Assembly: GCA_028749105.1 (NCBI GenBank)
Contig: JAQUQF010000056.1
Span: 1 to 8,831, forward strand
DNA: 8,831 bases
Reading direction: 5' to 3'
Source of the DNA: Acidobacteriota bacterium
GTDB lineage: Bacteria > Acidobacteriota > Aminicenantia > UBA2199
This document shows, piece by piece, positions 1-7,412 of the stretch. The notes under the pieces are model-generated. The model made no database searches and was not told the origin of the DNA. It saw only the letters and a program-made list of their open reading frames with translations. How positions within the stretch are numbered: the stretch's first letter is position 1; each line of letters starts with the position of its first letter. Both the position numbers and the translations under genes were made by a program.

Positions 1-446
1 CCGACATGGCGCTCTTCATCTTCACCCGCCGCATCCTGGCCGGCGAGGCCATCGAGGTCTACAACTCCGGCCAGATGAAGCGCGATTTCACCTACATCGA
101 CGATATCATCGAGGGAATATGGCGCGTGATGAACAAGCCCCCGCGGCCCGATCCGCGCTGGGACGCCCTTCATCCCGACCCGGCCACCTCCTCGGCCCCT
201 TACCGCCTGTTCAATATCGGCAACAACCGGCCGGTCAACCTCCTGCATTTCATTGAACTCATCGAGGAAAACCTGGGGCGCAAGGCGGAAAAGGTCCTGC
301 TGCCCATGCAGCCGGGCGATGTCCCGGAGACGAGCGCCGACATCGCCGACCTGCAGCGTCACGTGGGCTTCGCTCCCGATACGCCGTTGGAGAGCGGGGT
401 GGCGCGTTTCATCCGCTGGTACATGGATTTTTATGGCAAGGAATAG
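1..446 (+). CDS. UDP-glucuronate 4-epimerase-like NAD-dependent epimerase, C-terminal part
   Basis: This is the last ~148 residues of an extended short-chain dehydrogenase/reductase; the N-terminal Rossmann fold and the YxxxK catalytic site lie left of the window. The visible part opens with RPDMALF, then has YNSGQMKRDFTYIDDI and later PMQPGDVPETSADI. These blocks are characteristic of the UDP-glucuronate 4-epimerase (CapI/LpsL/plant GAE) branch, more than of dTDP-glucose dehydratases. Enzymes of this branch interconvert UDP-glucuronate and UDP-galacturonate in the cytoplasm for surface polysaccharide. The next gene, 24 bases downstream, makes UDP-glucuronate, the expected substrate, which supports the call. 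The frame is open from the window edge to the TAG at 444-446, so no start can be given. A UDP-GlcNAc or UDP-Glc 4-epimerase specificity cannot be excluded from the C-terminus alone. Confidence 0.85.
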   Translation, partial: DMALFIFTRRILAGEAIEVYNSGQMKRDFTYIDDIIEGIWRVMNKPPRPDPRWDALHPDPATSSAPYRLFNIGNNRPVNLLHFIELIEENLGRKAEKVLLPMQPGDVPETSADIADLQRHVGFAPDTPLESGVARFIRWYMDFYGKE

Positions 447-470
447 CCGTTTTATTCTCGAGGAACAACG

Positions 471-1862
471 ATGAAATACAAGAAGAACATCCTGTGCATC
501 GGAGCCGGATACGTGGGCGGCCCGACCATGGCGGTCATCGCCGCCAAGTGCCCCGACTTCAAGGTGACGGTGGTTGACGTCAATGCCGAGCGCATCCGGG
601 CCTGGAACGGCGATCGCCTGCCCATCTTCGAGCCCGGGCTCCTGGAGGTGGTCCGCGAGGCGCGCGGCCGCAACCTGTTCTTTTCCACCGACATCGCCGC
701 CGGCATCCGCGAAGCCGACATCATCTTCGTTTCGGTCAATACCCCGACCAAGACCTTCGGCCAGGGTGCCGGCATGGCCTCCGACCTGCAGTACTGGGAA
801 AAGACGGCCCACGAGATCGTGGCCCATTCCGACCGCGCCAAGATCATCGTCGAGAAGAGCACCCTGCCCGTGCGCACCGCCGAGGCCATGGAGCATATCC
901 TGCAGGAGAACAAGAAGGGGATCCATTTCGAAGTCGTCTCCAACCCCGAGTTCCTCGCCGAAGGGTCGGCCGTCAGGGACCTGCTCGAGCCCGACCGCGT
1001 GCTGATTGGCTCGCGACAGACCGAGGCGGGTCTGCAGGCCATGCGCGAGGTCAGGGAGATCTTCGCCCGCTGGGTGCCGGCGGAGAAGATCATCACCACC
1101 AACCTGTGGTCGGCCGAGCTTTCCAAGCTTGTGGCCAACGCCTTCCTCGCCCAGCGCATCTCCTCGATCAACGCCGTTTCGGCCTTGTGCGAGAAGACGG
1201 GCGCCGACGTCGGCGAGATCTCGTTCGCCGTGGGCAGCGACAAGCGGATCGGCCCCCGCTTCCTCAATGCCAGCATCGGCTTTGGCGGCTCCTGCTTCAA
1301 GAAGGACATCCTGAACCTGGTCTACATCTCCCGCAGCTACGGCCTGATAGAGGTGGCCGACTACTGGGAGGCGGTCGTGCGCATGAACGAATACCAGCAG
1401 GAGCGCTTCGTGCAGGCGATCATCCGCGAGATGTTCCACACCGTGGTCGGCAAGAAGATCGTGCTGCTGGGCTTCGCCTTCAAGGCCGACACCGGGGACA
1501 CGCGCGAATCGCCGGGCATCCATGTCGCCCGCAAGCTGCTGGAGGAGCGGGCGTCCCTGGTGATCTCCGATCCCCAGGCGCTGGAGAACGCCCGCCGCGA
1601 CCTGGCCGCCATCGTCGGCGCAACCGCCGGCACGGTGGAGTACGAGCCCGACCCCTACCGGGCCGCCGCCGGCGCTCAAGGTCTTGCCGTCATCACCGAG
1701 TGGCCGGCCTACCGCGAGCTCGATTTCGAGAAGATCTTCGCCTCGATGGGCAAGCCGGCCTTCGTGTTCGACGGCCGCAATATCCTCGACCATCGCCGGC
1801 TCTTCGAGATCGGATTCAATGTCTTTCCCCTGGGCAAGCCGAGTTTGACCCATTTTGCGTAG
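471..1862 (+). CDS. ugd: UDP-glucose 6-dehydrogenase (animal-like type)
   Basis: The predicted enzyme oxidises UDP-glucose to UDP-glucuronate with two NAD+ in the cytoplasm. The 463-residue product has the N-terminal NAD-binding loop GAGYVGG (11-17) followed by the strand VTVVDVN, the block SVNTPTKT, and SNPEFLAEG. The central helix carries ELSKLVANAFLAQRISSIN with Lys219. The catalytic loop is FGGSCFKKD with Cys275 and Asp279, and the C-terminal UDP-binding domain has GFAFKADTGDTRES. From recalled family sequence these blocks match the animal UGDH type closely, with residue numbers offset by about one from the human enzyme. Most bacterial Ugd proteins instead have GFGGSCFPKD. The protein lacks the long C-terminal tail of the animal enzymes. 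The ATG has a GAGGAA ribosome-binding site at 460-465, five bases upstream. It sits 24 bases after the epimerase gene and 35 bases before glmS, consistent with one operon. Confidence 0.95.
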   Translation: MKYKKNILCIGAGYVGGPTMAVIAAKCPDFKVTVVDVNAERIRAWNGDRLPIFEPGLLEVVREARGRNLFFSTDIAAGIREADIIFVSVNTPTKTFGQGAGMASDLQYWEKTAHEIVAHSDRAKIIVEKSTLPVRTAEAMEHILQENKKGIHFEVVSNPEFLAEGSAVRDLLEPDRVLIGSRQTEAGLQAMREVREIFARWVPAEKIITTNLWSAELSKLVANAFLAQRISSINAVSALCEKTGADVGEISFAVGSDKRIGPRFLNASIGFGGSCFKKDILNLVYISRSYGLIEVADYWEAVVRMNEYQQERFVQAIIREMFHTVVGKKIVLLGFAFKADTGDTRESPGIHVARKLLEERASLVISDPQALENARRDLAAIVGATAGTVEYEPDPYRAAAGAQGLAVITEWPAYRELDFEKIFASMGKPAFVFDGRNILDHRRLFEIGFNVFPLGKPSLTHFA

Positions 1863-1885
1863 CCCCGCGGCGGCATGTCGCAGGC

Positions 1886-1892
1886 AAAGGAG
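1886..1892 (+). promoter_or_regulatory. Ribosome-binding site of glmS
   Basis: AAAGGAG lies five bases before the ATG at 1898. It fixes the glmS start, because the reading frame remains open far upstream inside the ugd gene (to an ATG at 1106) and a longest-frame rule would add about 264 false residues. The start is also required by biology, since the residue after Met must be the catalytic cysteine. Confidence 0.85.
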
Positions 1893-1897
1893 AACAT

Positions 1898-3724
1898 ATG
1901 TGCGGAATCATAGGATATTGCGGCGTTCGGACGGCCAAGCCCATCCTGCTGGACGGCCTGAAGCGCCTGGAATATCGGGGCTACGATTCGGCCGGCTTGG
2001 TTGTGGTCGACGGCAAGAAGCTGAACCTGGTCCGAGCTGTGGGCAAGGTCTCCGACCTGGAAAAGAAGGGCATCGCCCGGCCGCAGCCCGGGCATTGCGG
2101 CATCGCCCACACGCGCTGGGCGACCCACGGACGCCCTTCCGAGGAAAACGCCCATCCCCACTGCGACTGCGGGGGAAAGATCGCCATCGCCCACAACGGC
2201 ATCATCGAGAACTATCTGGACCTGAAGGAAGAACTGCTCGCCAGGAAACACGAGTTCCGCTCGGAGACCGACAGCGAGGTGATTGCCCACCTGATCGAGG
2301 AATACTATGACGGCGATCTGGAAAAGGCGGTGCTGAAGACGGTCCAGCGGCTGGAGGGGACTTTCGGCATCGCAGTCGTGCACGCCGATTCCGAGGACCA
2401 AGTCGTGATGGTCAAGCGCGGCAGCCCGATCATCATCGGCATCGGCGAGGGCGAATACTTCGCCGCCTCTGACGCCAACGCGCTGCTGCCCTATACCCAG
2501 AAGATCATCTCGCTCAACGACGACGAGCTGGCCGTGCTGCACCCGGGCGGCTACCATATCAAGAACCTGAACAACGAGTTCCTGCAGAAGCAGATCGAGA
2601 TCCGCCAGGATCGCGACGAGCTCGCCGACAAGAAAGGCTTCGAGCACTTCATGCTCAAGGAGATCTTTGAGCAGCCCGAGGCGATCGAGAACGCCTTCCG
2701 CGGCCGCATCGTCGAAGGCGAGGGCGTCTCCAAGCTGGGCGGGCTGGAACCGGTCATGGAGCGTTTGAAGAGCGTGAAGAAGCTGGTCATCGTCTCCTGT
2801 GGCACCAGCTATTACGCGGGACTGTGCGGGCGCTACATTTTTGAGAGCCTCTGCGACCTGCATGTCGAGGTGGAGATGGCCTCCGAGTTCCGCTACCGCA
2901 GGCTGAAGCTGGATGGCGACACCGCCGTCCTCGCCCTGTCGCAGTCGGGGGAGACCGCCGACACCATCGCCGCCATTCGCGAAGCCAAGCGCAAGGGGGC
3001 GCTGATCCTCGGCGTGGTCAACGTCGTGGGCTCGGCCATCGCCCAGATTACCGACGCCGGAGTCTACAACCACGCCGGCCCCGAGTTCGGCGTGGCCTCC
3101 ACCAAGATCTACACCTCGCAGCTGGTCGTACTGACGCTGATGGCGCTGCTCATTGGCCGCTACCGCGGCTTGTCCTTCACCGAGGGCAGCGCTGTCATCC
3201 AGGCCGTCAAGAAGCTCCCGCGCCAAGTCAAGAAGATCCTCACCGACATCGAGCACATCAAGAAGGTCGCCCAGGAATACTCGCGCTACAGGGATTTCCT
3301 TTTCATCGGCCGCCAGCACAATTATCCCACCGCCATGGAGGGGGCGCTGAAGTTGAAGGAGATCTCCTACATCCACGCCGAGGGCTACCCGGCCGGCGAG
3401 ATGAAGCACGGCCCCATCTCGCTGATCGACGAAAATTTCCCCACCGTGGCCATCGTCTCCCAGGATTCCACCTTCGACAAGATGATCAGCAACATCCAGG
3501 AGATCAAGGCGCGCAACGGCCGGGTGCTGGCCGTCGCTGGCGAAGGCAGCGACCGCATCGGCGACGTGTGCGACGATGTCATCCGCGTACCCGAGACCCT
3601 GCCCATCCTGCAGCCGGTGCTGAACATCGTGCCGCTGCAGCTGTTCGCCTATTTCATCGCCCGCTCCAAGGGCTGCGACATCGACAAGCCGCGCAATCTG
3701 GCCAAGTCGGTCACGGTGGAGTGA
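1898..3724 (+). CDS. glmS: Glutamine--fructose-6-phosphate aminotransferase (isomerizing)
   Basis: GlmS makes glucosamine-6-phosphate from fructose-6-phosphate and glutamine, the entry step to UDP-GlcNAc. The product is 608 residues, almost the same as the E. coli enzyme. It starts MCGIIGYCGV, so removal of Met exposes the N-terminal nucleophile Cys of the class II glutaminase domain. That domain also shows EYRGYDSAG, HTRWATHG (71-78) and HNGIIENY (from His99). The isomerase half has two SIS domains, with SCGTS (300-304), SQSGET (348-353), EFGVASTKIYTSQ, EGYPAGEMKHGP and the C-terminal tail NLAKSVTVE with Lys603. All the motifs I looked for are intact. The gene is preceded by only 35 noncoding bases, so there is no room for a glmS ribozyme. 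It lies inside a nucleotide-sugar operon rather than next to glmU or glmM, suggesting it supplies amino sugar for the same polysaccharide; that link is inferred. Confidence 0.98.
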   Translation: MCGIIGYCGVRTAKPILLDGLKRLEYRGYDSAGLVVVDGKKLNLVRAVGKVSDLEKKGIARPQPGHCGIAHTRWATHGRPSEENAHPHCDCGGKIAIAHNGIIENYLDLKEELLARKHEFRSETDSEVIAHLIEEYYDGDLEKAVLKTVQRLEGTFGIAVVHADSEDQVVMVKRGSPIIIGIGEGEYFAASDANALLPYTQKIISLNDDELAVLHPGGYHIKNLNNEFLQKQIEIRQDRDELADKKGFEHFMLKEIFEQPEAIENAFRGRIVEGEGVSKLGGLEPVMERLKSVKKLVIVSCGTSYYAGLCGRYIFESLCDLHVEVEMASEFRYRRLKLDGDTAVLALSQSGETADTIAAIREAKRKGALILGVVNVVGSAIAQITDAGVYNHAGPEFGVASTKIYTSQLVVLTLMALLIGRYRGLSFTEGSAVIQAVKKLPRQVKKILTDIEHIKKVAQEYSRYRDFLFIGRQHNYPTAMEGALKLKEISYIHAEGYPAGEMKHGPISLIDENFPTVAIVSQDSTFDKMISNIQEIKARNGRVLAVAGEGSDRIGDVCDDVIRVPETLPILQPVLNIVPLQLFAYFIARSKGCDIDKPRNLAKSVTVE

Positions 3725-3764
3725 AGATGACGGCCGGCACGAAAGACAAGGGAGGACAAACGCC

Positions 3765-4643
3765 ATGAAAGGCATCGTTTTGGCCGGCGGCCACGGCACC
3801 CGGCTACACCCCATCACCCAGGTGATGTGCAAGCAGCTGCTTCCGGTCTACGACAAGCCGATGATCTATTATCCGCTTTCCACCCTGATGTTGGCCGGCA
3901 TCCGCGATATCCTGGTCATCTCCACCCCGCTCGACCTGCCCCGCTTCCGCTCTCTCCTGGGCGATGGCGGCCGGCTGGGGGTGCGCTTCTCCTACAAGGT
4001 GCAGGAGGAGCCGCGCGGCCTGGCTGACGCCTTCCGGGTCGGCGAGGAGTTCATCGCCAACGACACCGTCTGCCTGGTCCTGGGCGACAATATCTTCTAC
4101 GGCACGGGGCTGACCGGGTTGCTGCACCAGGCCGCAGATGCCGTCGCCGCCGGCGGGGCGACCGTCTTCGGCTACGCCGTCAAGGACCCCGAGCGCTACG
4201 GCGTGGTGGAGATCACCCCCGATGGCAAGGCTGTCTCCATTGAGGAGAAGCCCGCCCGGCCGCGCTCCAACCTGGCCGTGGTCGGGCTCTATTTCTACGA
4301 CAACGAGGTGACCGCCATCGCTCGTGCGCTGAAGCCCTCGCCGCGCGGCGAGCTGGAGATCACCGATCTCAACCGCTCGTACATGGAAAAAGGCAGGCTG
4401 CGCGTGCAGGTGCTGGGCCGCGGCTTCGCCTGGCTCGATACCGGCACCCACGAGTCGCTGGTCAACGCCACCCTCTTCATCAAGACCATCGAGGACCGCC
4501 AGGACCTCAAGATCGCCTGCCTGGAGGAGATCGCCTTCCATAACGGCTGGATCGATCGCGATCAGCTGAAGATTCTGGCGCTGCCCCTGGAAAAAAGCGG
4601 CTACGGCAACTATCTTCTGCGCGTGGCCGACGAGCGCTCCTGA
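3765..4643 (+). CDS. rmlA: Glucose-1-phosphate thymidylyltransferase
   Basis: RmlA (RfbA) joins dTTP and glucose-1-phosphate to give dTDP-glucose, the first step of dTDP-L-rhamnose synthesis. The 292-residue length is typical of the long RmlA form. The N-terminus has the nucleotidyltransferase signature LAGGHGTRLHPIT (6-18) with Lys23, then QLLPVYDKPMIYYPLS. Further on are LGDNIFYG with Asp108 (metal ligand), VKDPERYGVVE, EEKP with Lys162 (sugar phosphate contact), GELEITDLN and WLDTGTHESL with Asp225. His10 replaces the more usual Ser in the GG-x-GTRL loop and Cys22 the Ser before Lys23, both tolerated positions as far as I know. A strong AAGGGAGG ribosome-binding site lies at 3748-3755, nine bases before the ATG. 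The gap to glmS is 40 bases and to rmlD 13 bases. Confidence 0.96.
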   Translation: MKGIVLAGGHGTRLHPITQVMCKQLLPVYDKPMIYYPLSTLMLAGIRDILVISTPLDLPRFRSLLGDGGRLGVRFSYKVQEEPRGLADAFRVGEEFIANDTVCLVLGDNIFYGTGLTGLLHQAADAVAAGGATVFGYAVKDPERYGVVEITPDGKAVSIEEKPARPRSNLAVVGLYFYDNEVTAIARALKPSPRGELEITDLNRSYMEKGRLRVQVLGRGFAWLDTGTHESLVNATLFIKTIEDRQDLKIACLEEIAFHNGWIDRDQLKILALPLEKSGYGNYLLRVADERS

Positions 4644-4656
4644 CGTTCTTGCGCCC

Positions 4657-5553
4657 ATGAAAACTGCACCCGGGATCTGGCTGGTCGGCGCCGCCGGCAT
4701 GCTGGGCCGGCAGCTGGCGGGCGAGTTTGAAAAAAGAGAGCTTGCCTATATGGCCAGTGACAGGGAAGTGGATATCCGCCATTCCCATGAATTGCAGGAT
4801 TTTGCCAGCGGCAGGCGCATCGATTGGATCGTCAACTGCGCCGCTTATACGGCGGTGGACCGCGCCGAGGACGAGCCGGAACTGGCAAAGGCGATCAATG
4901 CCGGCGGGGTGGAGAACTTGGCCCGCCTGGCCGCGGAGCGGGAAGCCAAGCTCATCCATTTTTCGACCGACTATGTTTTCGCCGGCGACCGCGAGGAACC
5001 GTACCGGGAGGATGATCCACCGCGGCCCCTTTCGCAATACGGCTGGAGCAAGCACCAGGGGGAGCTGCGCCTGGACGCCTGCCTCAAAAGGTATTTCCTC
5101 TTCCGCATCAGCTGGCTCTATGGCGTCCACGGGCCGAATTTCGTCCATACCATGCTGAGGGTTTTACGTGAGCGCGAGCAGGCGCGGGTGGTCAACGACC
5201 AGCTCGGCTCCCCGACCTACGCCGCGGCACTGGCCGCGAACATCGCCGGCCTGATCCAGTCCGGCAGCGAACGCTGCGGCATCTACCATTATTGCGACGG
5301 CGGCGTGATCTCCTGGTTCGACTTCGCCGTGGCCATCCAGGACCTGGCGCTGAAAACAGGAATGATCGGGAAACGGATCCCTATCGAGGCGATCCCCACG
5401 GCGGCGTATCCCACCCGGGCGAAACGACCGCTGCATGCGGTGCTCGACTGCGTCAAAGTGAAGGGGGAATTGGGCTTCCGGGTGGGCGGCTGGCGCGCCA
5501 ACCTGGAGGATTTCTTCCTGGAAAAGGCGCGGATGGAGGGATGCCGGCCATGA
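4657..5553 (+). CDS. rmlD: dTDP-4-dehydrorhamnose reductase
   Basis: RmlD (RfbD) reduces dTDP-4-dehydro-L-rhamnose to dTDP-L-rhamnose with NAD(P)H, the last step of the pathway. The 298-residue product matches the family length. It has the Rossmann loop GAAGMLG (11-17), NCAAYTAVDRAEDE, the catalytic Thr104 in FSTDYVFAG and the YxxxK pair Tyr128/Lys132 in YGWSKHQGE. Later come FRISWLYG, VVNDQLGSPTY and the C-terminal RPLHAVLD block, a version of the substrate-binding RP.xSxLD motif. The start follows rmlA by 13 bases with no visible Shine-Dalgarno sequence, so translational coupling to rmlA is likely. The stop overlaps the next start as ATGA. RmlB and RmlC are not adjacent on either side within the window. 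Confidence 0.96.
   Translation: MKTAPGIWLVGAAGMLGRQLAGEFEKRELAYMASDREVDIRHSHELQDFASGRRIDWIVNCAAYTAVDRAEDEPELAKAINAGGVENLARLAAEREAKLIHFSTDYVFAGDREEPYREDDPPRPLSQYGWSKHQGELRLDACLKRYFLFRISWLYGVHGPNFVHTMLRVLREREQARVVNDQLGSPTYAAALAANIAGLIQSGSERCGIYHYCDGGVISWFDFAVAIQDLALKTGMIGKRIPIEAIPTAAYPTRAKRPLHAVLDCVKVKGELGFRVGGWRANLEDFFLEKARMEGCRP
5535..5540 (+). promoter_or_regulatory. Ribosome-binding site deciding the start of the secreted glycosidase-like gene
   Basis: GGAGGG lies inside the 3' end of rmlD. It directly abuts an in-frame ATG at 5541, leaving no spacer, but is nine bases before the second ATG at 5550. The normal spacing selects 5550, which also gives a clean signal peptide (Arg-Arg followed by a hydrophobic run). 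Confidence 0.7.
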
Positions 5554-7406
5554 GCCGCCGGGGCCTGAGCGCGGCCGTTTTCCTGGGGCTGTTCTTTCTT
5601 TTTTCGAGCCTGAGCGGGGCCGATGTGCAGGTCGCCTGCACTCCGCTCCAGATAACGGCGCGCCAGGGCGAAAAGGTCATGCTGCGTTTCGTGGTGCGCA
5701 ACCGCACCTTGCGGCGCCTCGAGCAAGCGGGGCGCTTTTTCCTTTCCTACCACGCCCGCAGCGCGGCCGGGAAAGACGTGCGCTTCGAGAACCGGCGCTT
5801 CTCCCTGCCAGTGCCCATCCGTCCCGGGGCGACGACAAGCTTCGCCGTTCCTGTCTATTTCAGCCTCGAGCCCGGATCGTACCGGCTGGAATGGGACCTG
5901 GTGCGCGAGGGGGAGTTCTGGGGCCGCGACAAGGGCTGGGAGACCGCGACGCACTCTCTGCGCCTGCTGCCCCTTGCTTCTCCCGATTATCAGAAGGCCT
6001 GGCTGCCTACCTTTTGGGATACCGGCCTCGACCTGCTGGACCGCGAGCAGTACCTGCTGCGCCAGACCCTGCGCAACAACGAGGTGCGGTTGCAGGGAAA
6101 ATTCTTCGGCTTCGCCGCCGGCAGCGACTACCCGCAGGTGTGGATTCGCGACACGGCGACCATGATGCCCTATGCCCGCTATTTCTACCCCCTGGACGAC
6201 CTGCGGGGGATGATCGATCGCTTCTTTGCCGAGCAGACCCCGGCCGGGGAAATTCAGGATTGGGTCGATACGGTCGGGCGCTGCGACAAGAACACGGTCG
6301 AGAGCGACCAGGAGACCTCGCTGGTCCTGGCTGCCTTTCAGCTGGCTCTGGGCGATTCCTCCTGGTTGGCCGGAAAGATCGCCGGCGTATCCCGCCTGTT
6401 GCGGCTGGACATGGCCCTGGAATGGCTGTGGCTGAATCGGTTCGATGCCAAGCGCGGCCTCATCTGGAGCGGCTTCACCGCCGACTGGGGCGATGTCGAG
6501 CGCTCCTACGCCGACCAGCGCTCGATCAAGCTCTCCGACAGGTCGCAGCGCACGTTCTCCACTTACGCGCAATCGCTCTTTATCCAGGCGGCGGAGAAGC
6601 TGGCCCTGATGGCCGAGCGCCTGGGCGACAAGGTCATGGCCGGCAGGTGGCGGCAGCGCGGGAAGGCGATTGCCGCCGAGTGCCGCAAGCAGCTCTACCT
6701 TGCCGACAAGGGATATTTCATTGTCCACCGCGTCGAGAACAAGGACGATGTCCTGCGTTGGGAGCGCAATATCCTGGCCGTGGGCGGCAATGCCGAGGCC
6801 ATGCGCGCCGGGCTGATGAGCAAGGCCGAGATCGCCCGCTTCCTGCGGGAGCTGGAGAAGCGGCTCGGTGAATACGGCCTGCGCACGGTCTCATTCACCC
6901 TGCTGCCCCCCTTTCCCGAGAACTTCTTCCCCCACCCGCTGCTGCGCATCCCCTGGAGCTACCAGAACGGCGGCGAGTGGGACTGGATCGGCGGCCGGCT
7001 GGTGTCGGCTCTATACCAGGCGGGGTTTCGCAAGGAGGCCGACAAGTATCTGCAGGAGATCGCCGCCAAGAACCTGGCCGACATGAACATCTTCGAGTGG
7101 TCTGACAAGACTGGCAACGGGCAGGGGGCTTCGTTCTACGCCGGCGCCGCCGGCGTCCTGGGCGAAGCCATTCTCCATGGATATTTGGGCCTCCAGGAAG
7201 ATTTCGACCGCTACACCCTGCCGGCTTGGTCGGAGCGCTTCTCGCTGACGGTTGCCAATGAGGGCGACCGTTTCACTTTAAAAAATTCAGACCGCCTGAT
7301 CGTCGATATAGCCGCTTTAAACAGAAAGGAAATCTGCATTTTGACCGCATCCGGGAAAAAGCGGATTTGCCTCGCGAAAAAAGGGAAGAGCGTCATTTCC
7401 AGGTAG
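5550..7406 (+). CDS. Predicted secreted six-hairpin glycosidase-like protein, family not assigned
   Basis: The 618-residue product begins with a Sec-type signal peptide: MSRR, a hydrophobic stretch at 6-21 and a likely cleavage after SGA (22-24). Residues ~25-142 look like a beta-sandwich (alternating strands, VMLRFVVRNRT, SYRLEWDLVREG). Residues ~150-555 are helical, with the aromatic and acidic motif pattern of (alpha/alpha)6 six-hairpin glycosidases: VWIRDT (Asp201), GEIQDWVDT (Glu234, Asp237), VESDQETS (Glu251, Asp253, Glu255), ADWGDVE (Asp312, Asp315), YQNGGEWDW (471-479, Glu476) and FEWSD (Glu516). A beta-rich tail follows from ~562, as in some such enzymes. Which acids are catalytic is inference. 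The gene overlaps rmlD by ATGA, so it is probably co-translated with the sugar-nucleotide genes and could trim or remodel the exported polysaccharide. The last ~130 bases are AT-rich. No closely related named enzyme was recognised; a lyase or non-enzymatic role remains possible. Confidence 0.75.
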   Translation: MSRRGLSAAVFLGLFFLFSSLSGADVQVACTPLQITARQGEKVMLRFVVRNRTLRRLEQAGRFFLSYHARSAAGKDVRFENRRFSLPVPIRPGATTSFAVPVYFSLEPGSYRLEWDLVREGEFWGRDKGWETATHSLRLLPLASPDYQKAWLPTFWDTGLDLLDREQYLLRQTLRNNEVRLQGKFFGFAAGSDYPQVWIRDTATMMPYARYFYPLDDLRGMIDRFFAEQTPAGEIQDWVDTVGRCDKNTVESDQETSLVLAAFQLALGDSSWLAGKIAGVSRLLRLDMALEWLWLNRFDAKRGLIWSGFTADWGDVERSYADQRSIKLSDRSQRTFSTYAQSLFIQAAEKLALMAERLGDKVMAGRWRQRGKAIAAECRKQLYLADKGYFIVHRVENKDDVLRWERNILAVGGNAEAMRAGLMSKAEIARFLRELEKRLGEYGLRTVSFTLLPPFPENFFPHPLLRIPWSYQNGGEWDWIGGRLVSALYQAGFRKEADKYLQEIAAKNLADMNIFEWSDKTGNGQGASFYAGAAGVLGEAILHGYLGLQEDFDRYTLPAWSERFSLTVANEGDRFTLKNSDRLIVDIAALNRKEICILTASGKKRICLAKKGKSVISR

Positions 7407-7412
7407 ACCGGA

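Noticed and set aside
1106..1897. A 264-residue N-terminal extension of GlmS reaching into ugd
   Set aside because: GlmS needs Cys directly after Met, and the AAAGGAG site sets the start at 1898; the extension is an out-of-frame reading of ugd.
1863..1897. Possible glmS ribozyme or riboswitch upstream of glmS
   Set aside because: Only 35 bases are noncoding here, far too short for the ribozyme core, and no such structure is visible.
1709..3832. A 707-codon open frame on the minus strand across glmS
   Set aside because: It is antisense to a gene with a complete set of GlmS motifs, and its product is repetitive Leu/Asp/Val/Gly-rich sequence with no recognisable domain. GC-rich third positions of the real gene create such shadows.
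5550..5610. Twin-arginine (Tat) signal in the MSRRGLS start
   Set aside because: Only the RR pair fits; the Phe-Leu-Lys part of the motif is missing and the hydrophobic core is strong, which fits a Sec signal better.
5289..6728. A 479-codon open frame on the minus strand under rmlD and the glycosidase-like gene
   Set aside because: Low-complexity Gln/Ala/Gly/Leu-rich translation, no ribosome-binding context considered convincing, and the plus strand carries real motifs throughout.
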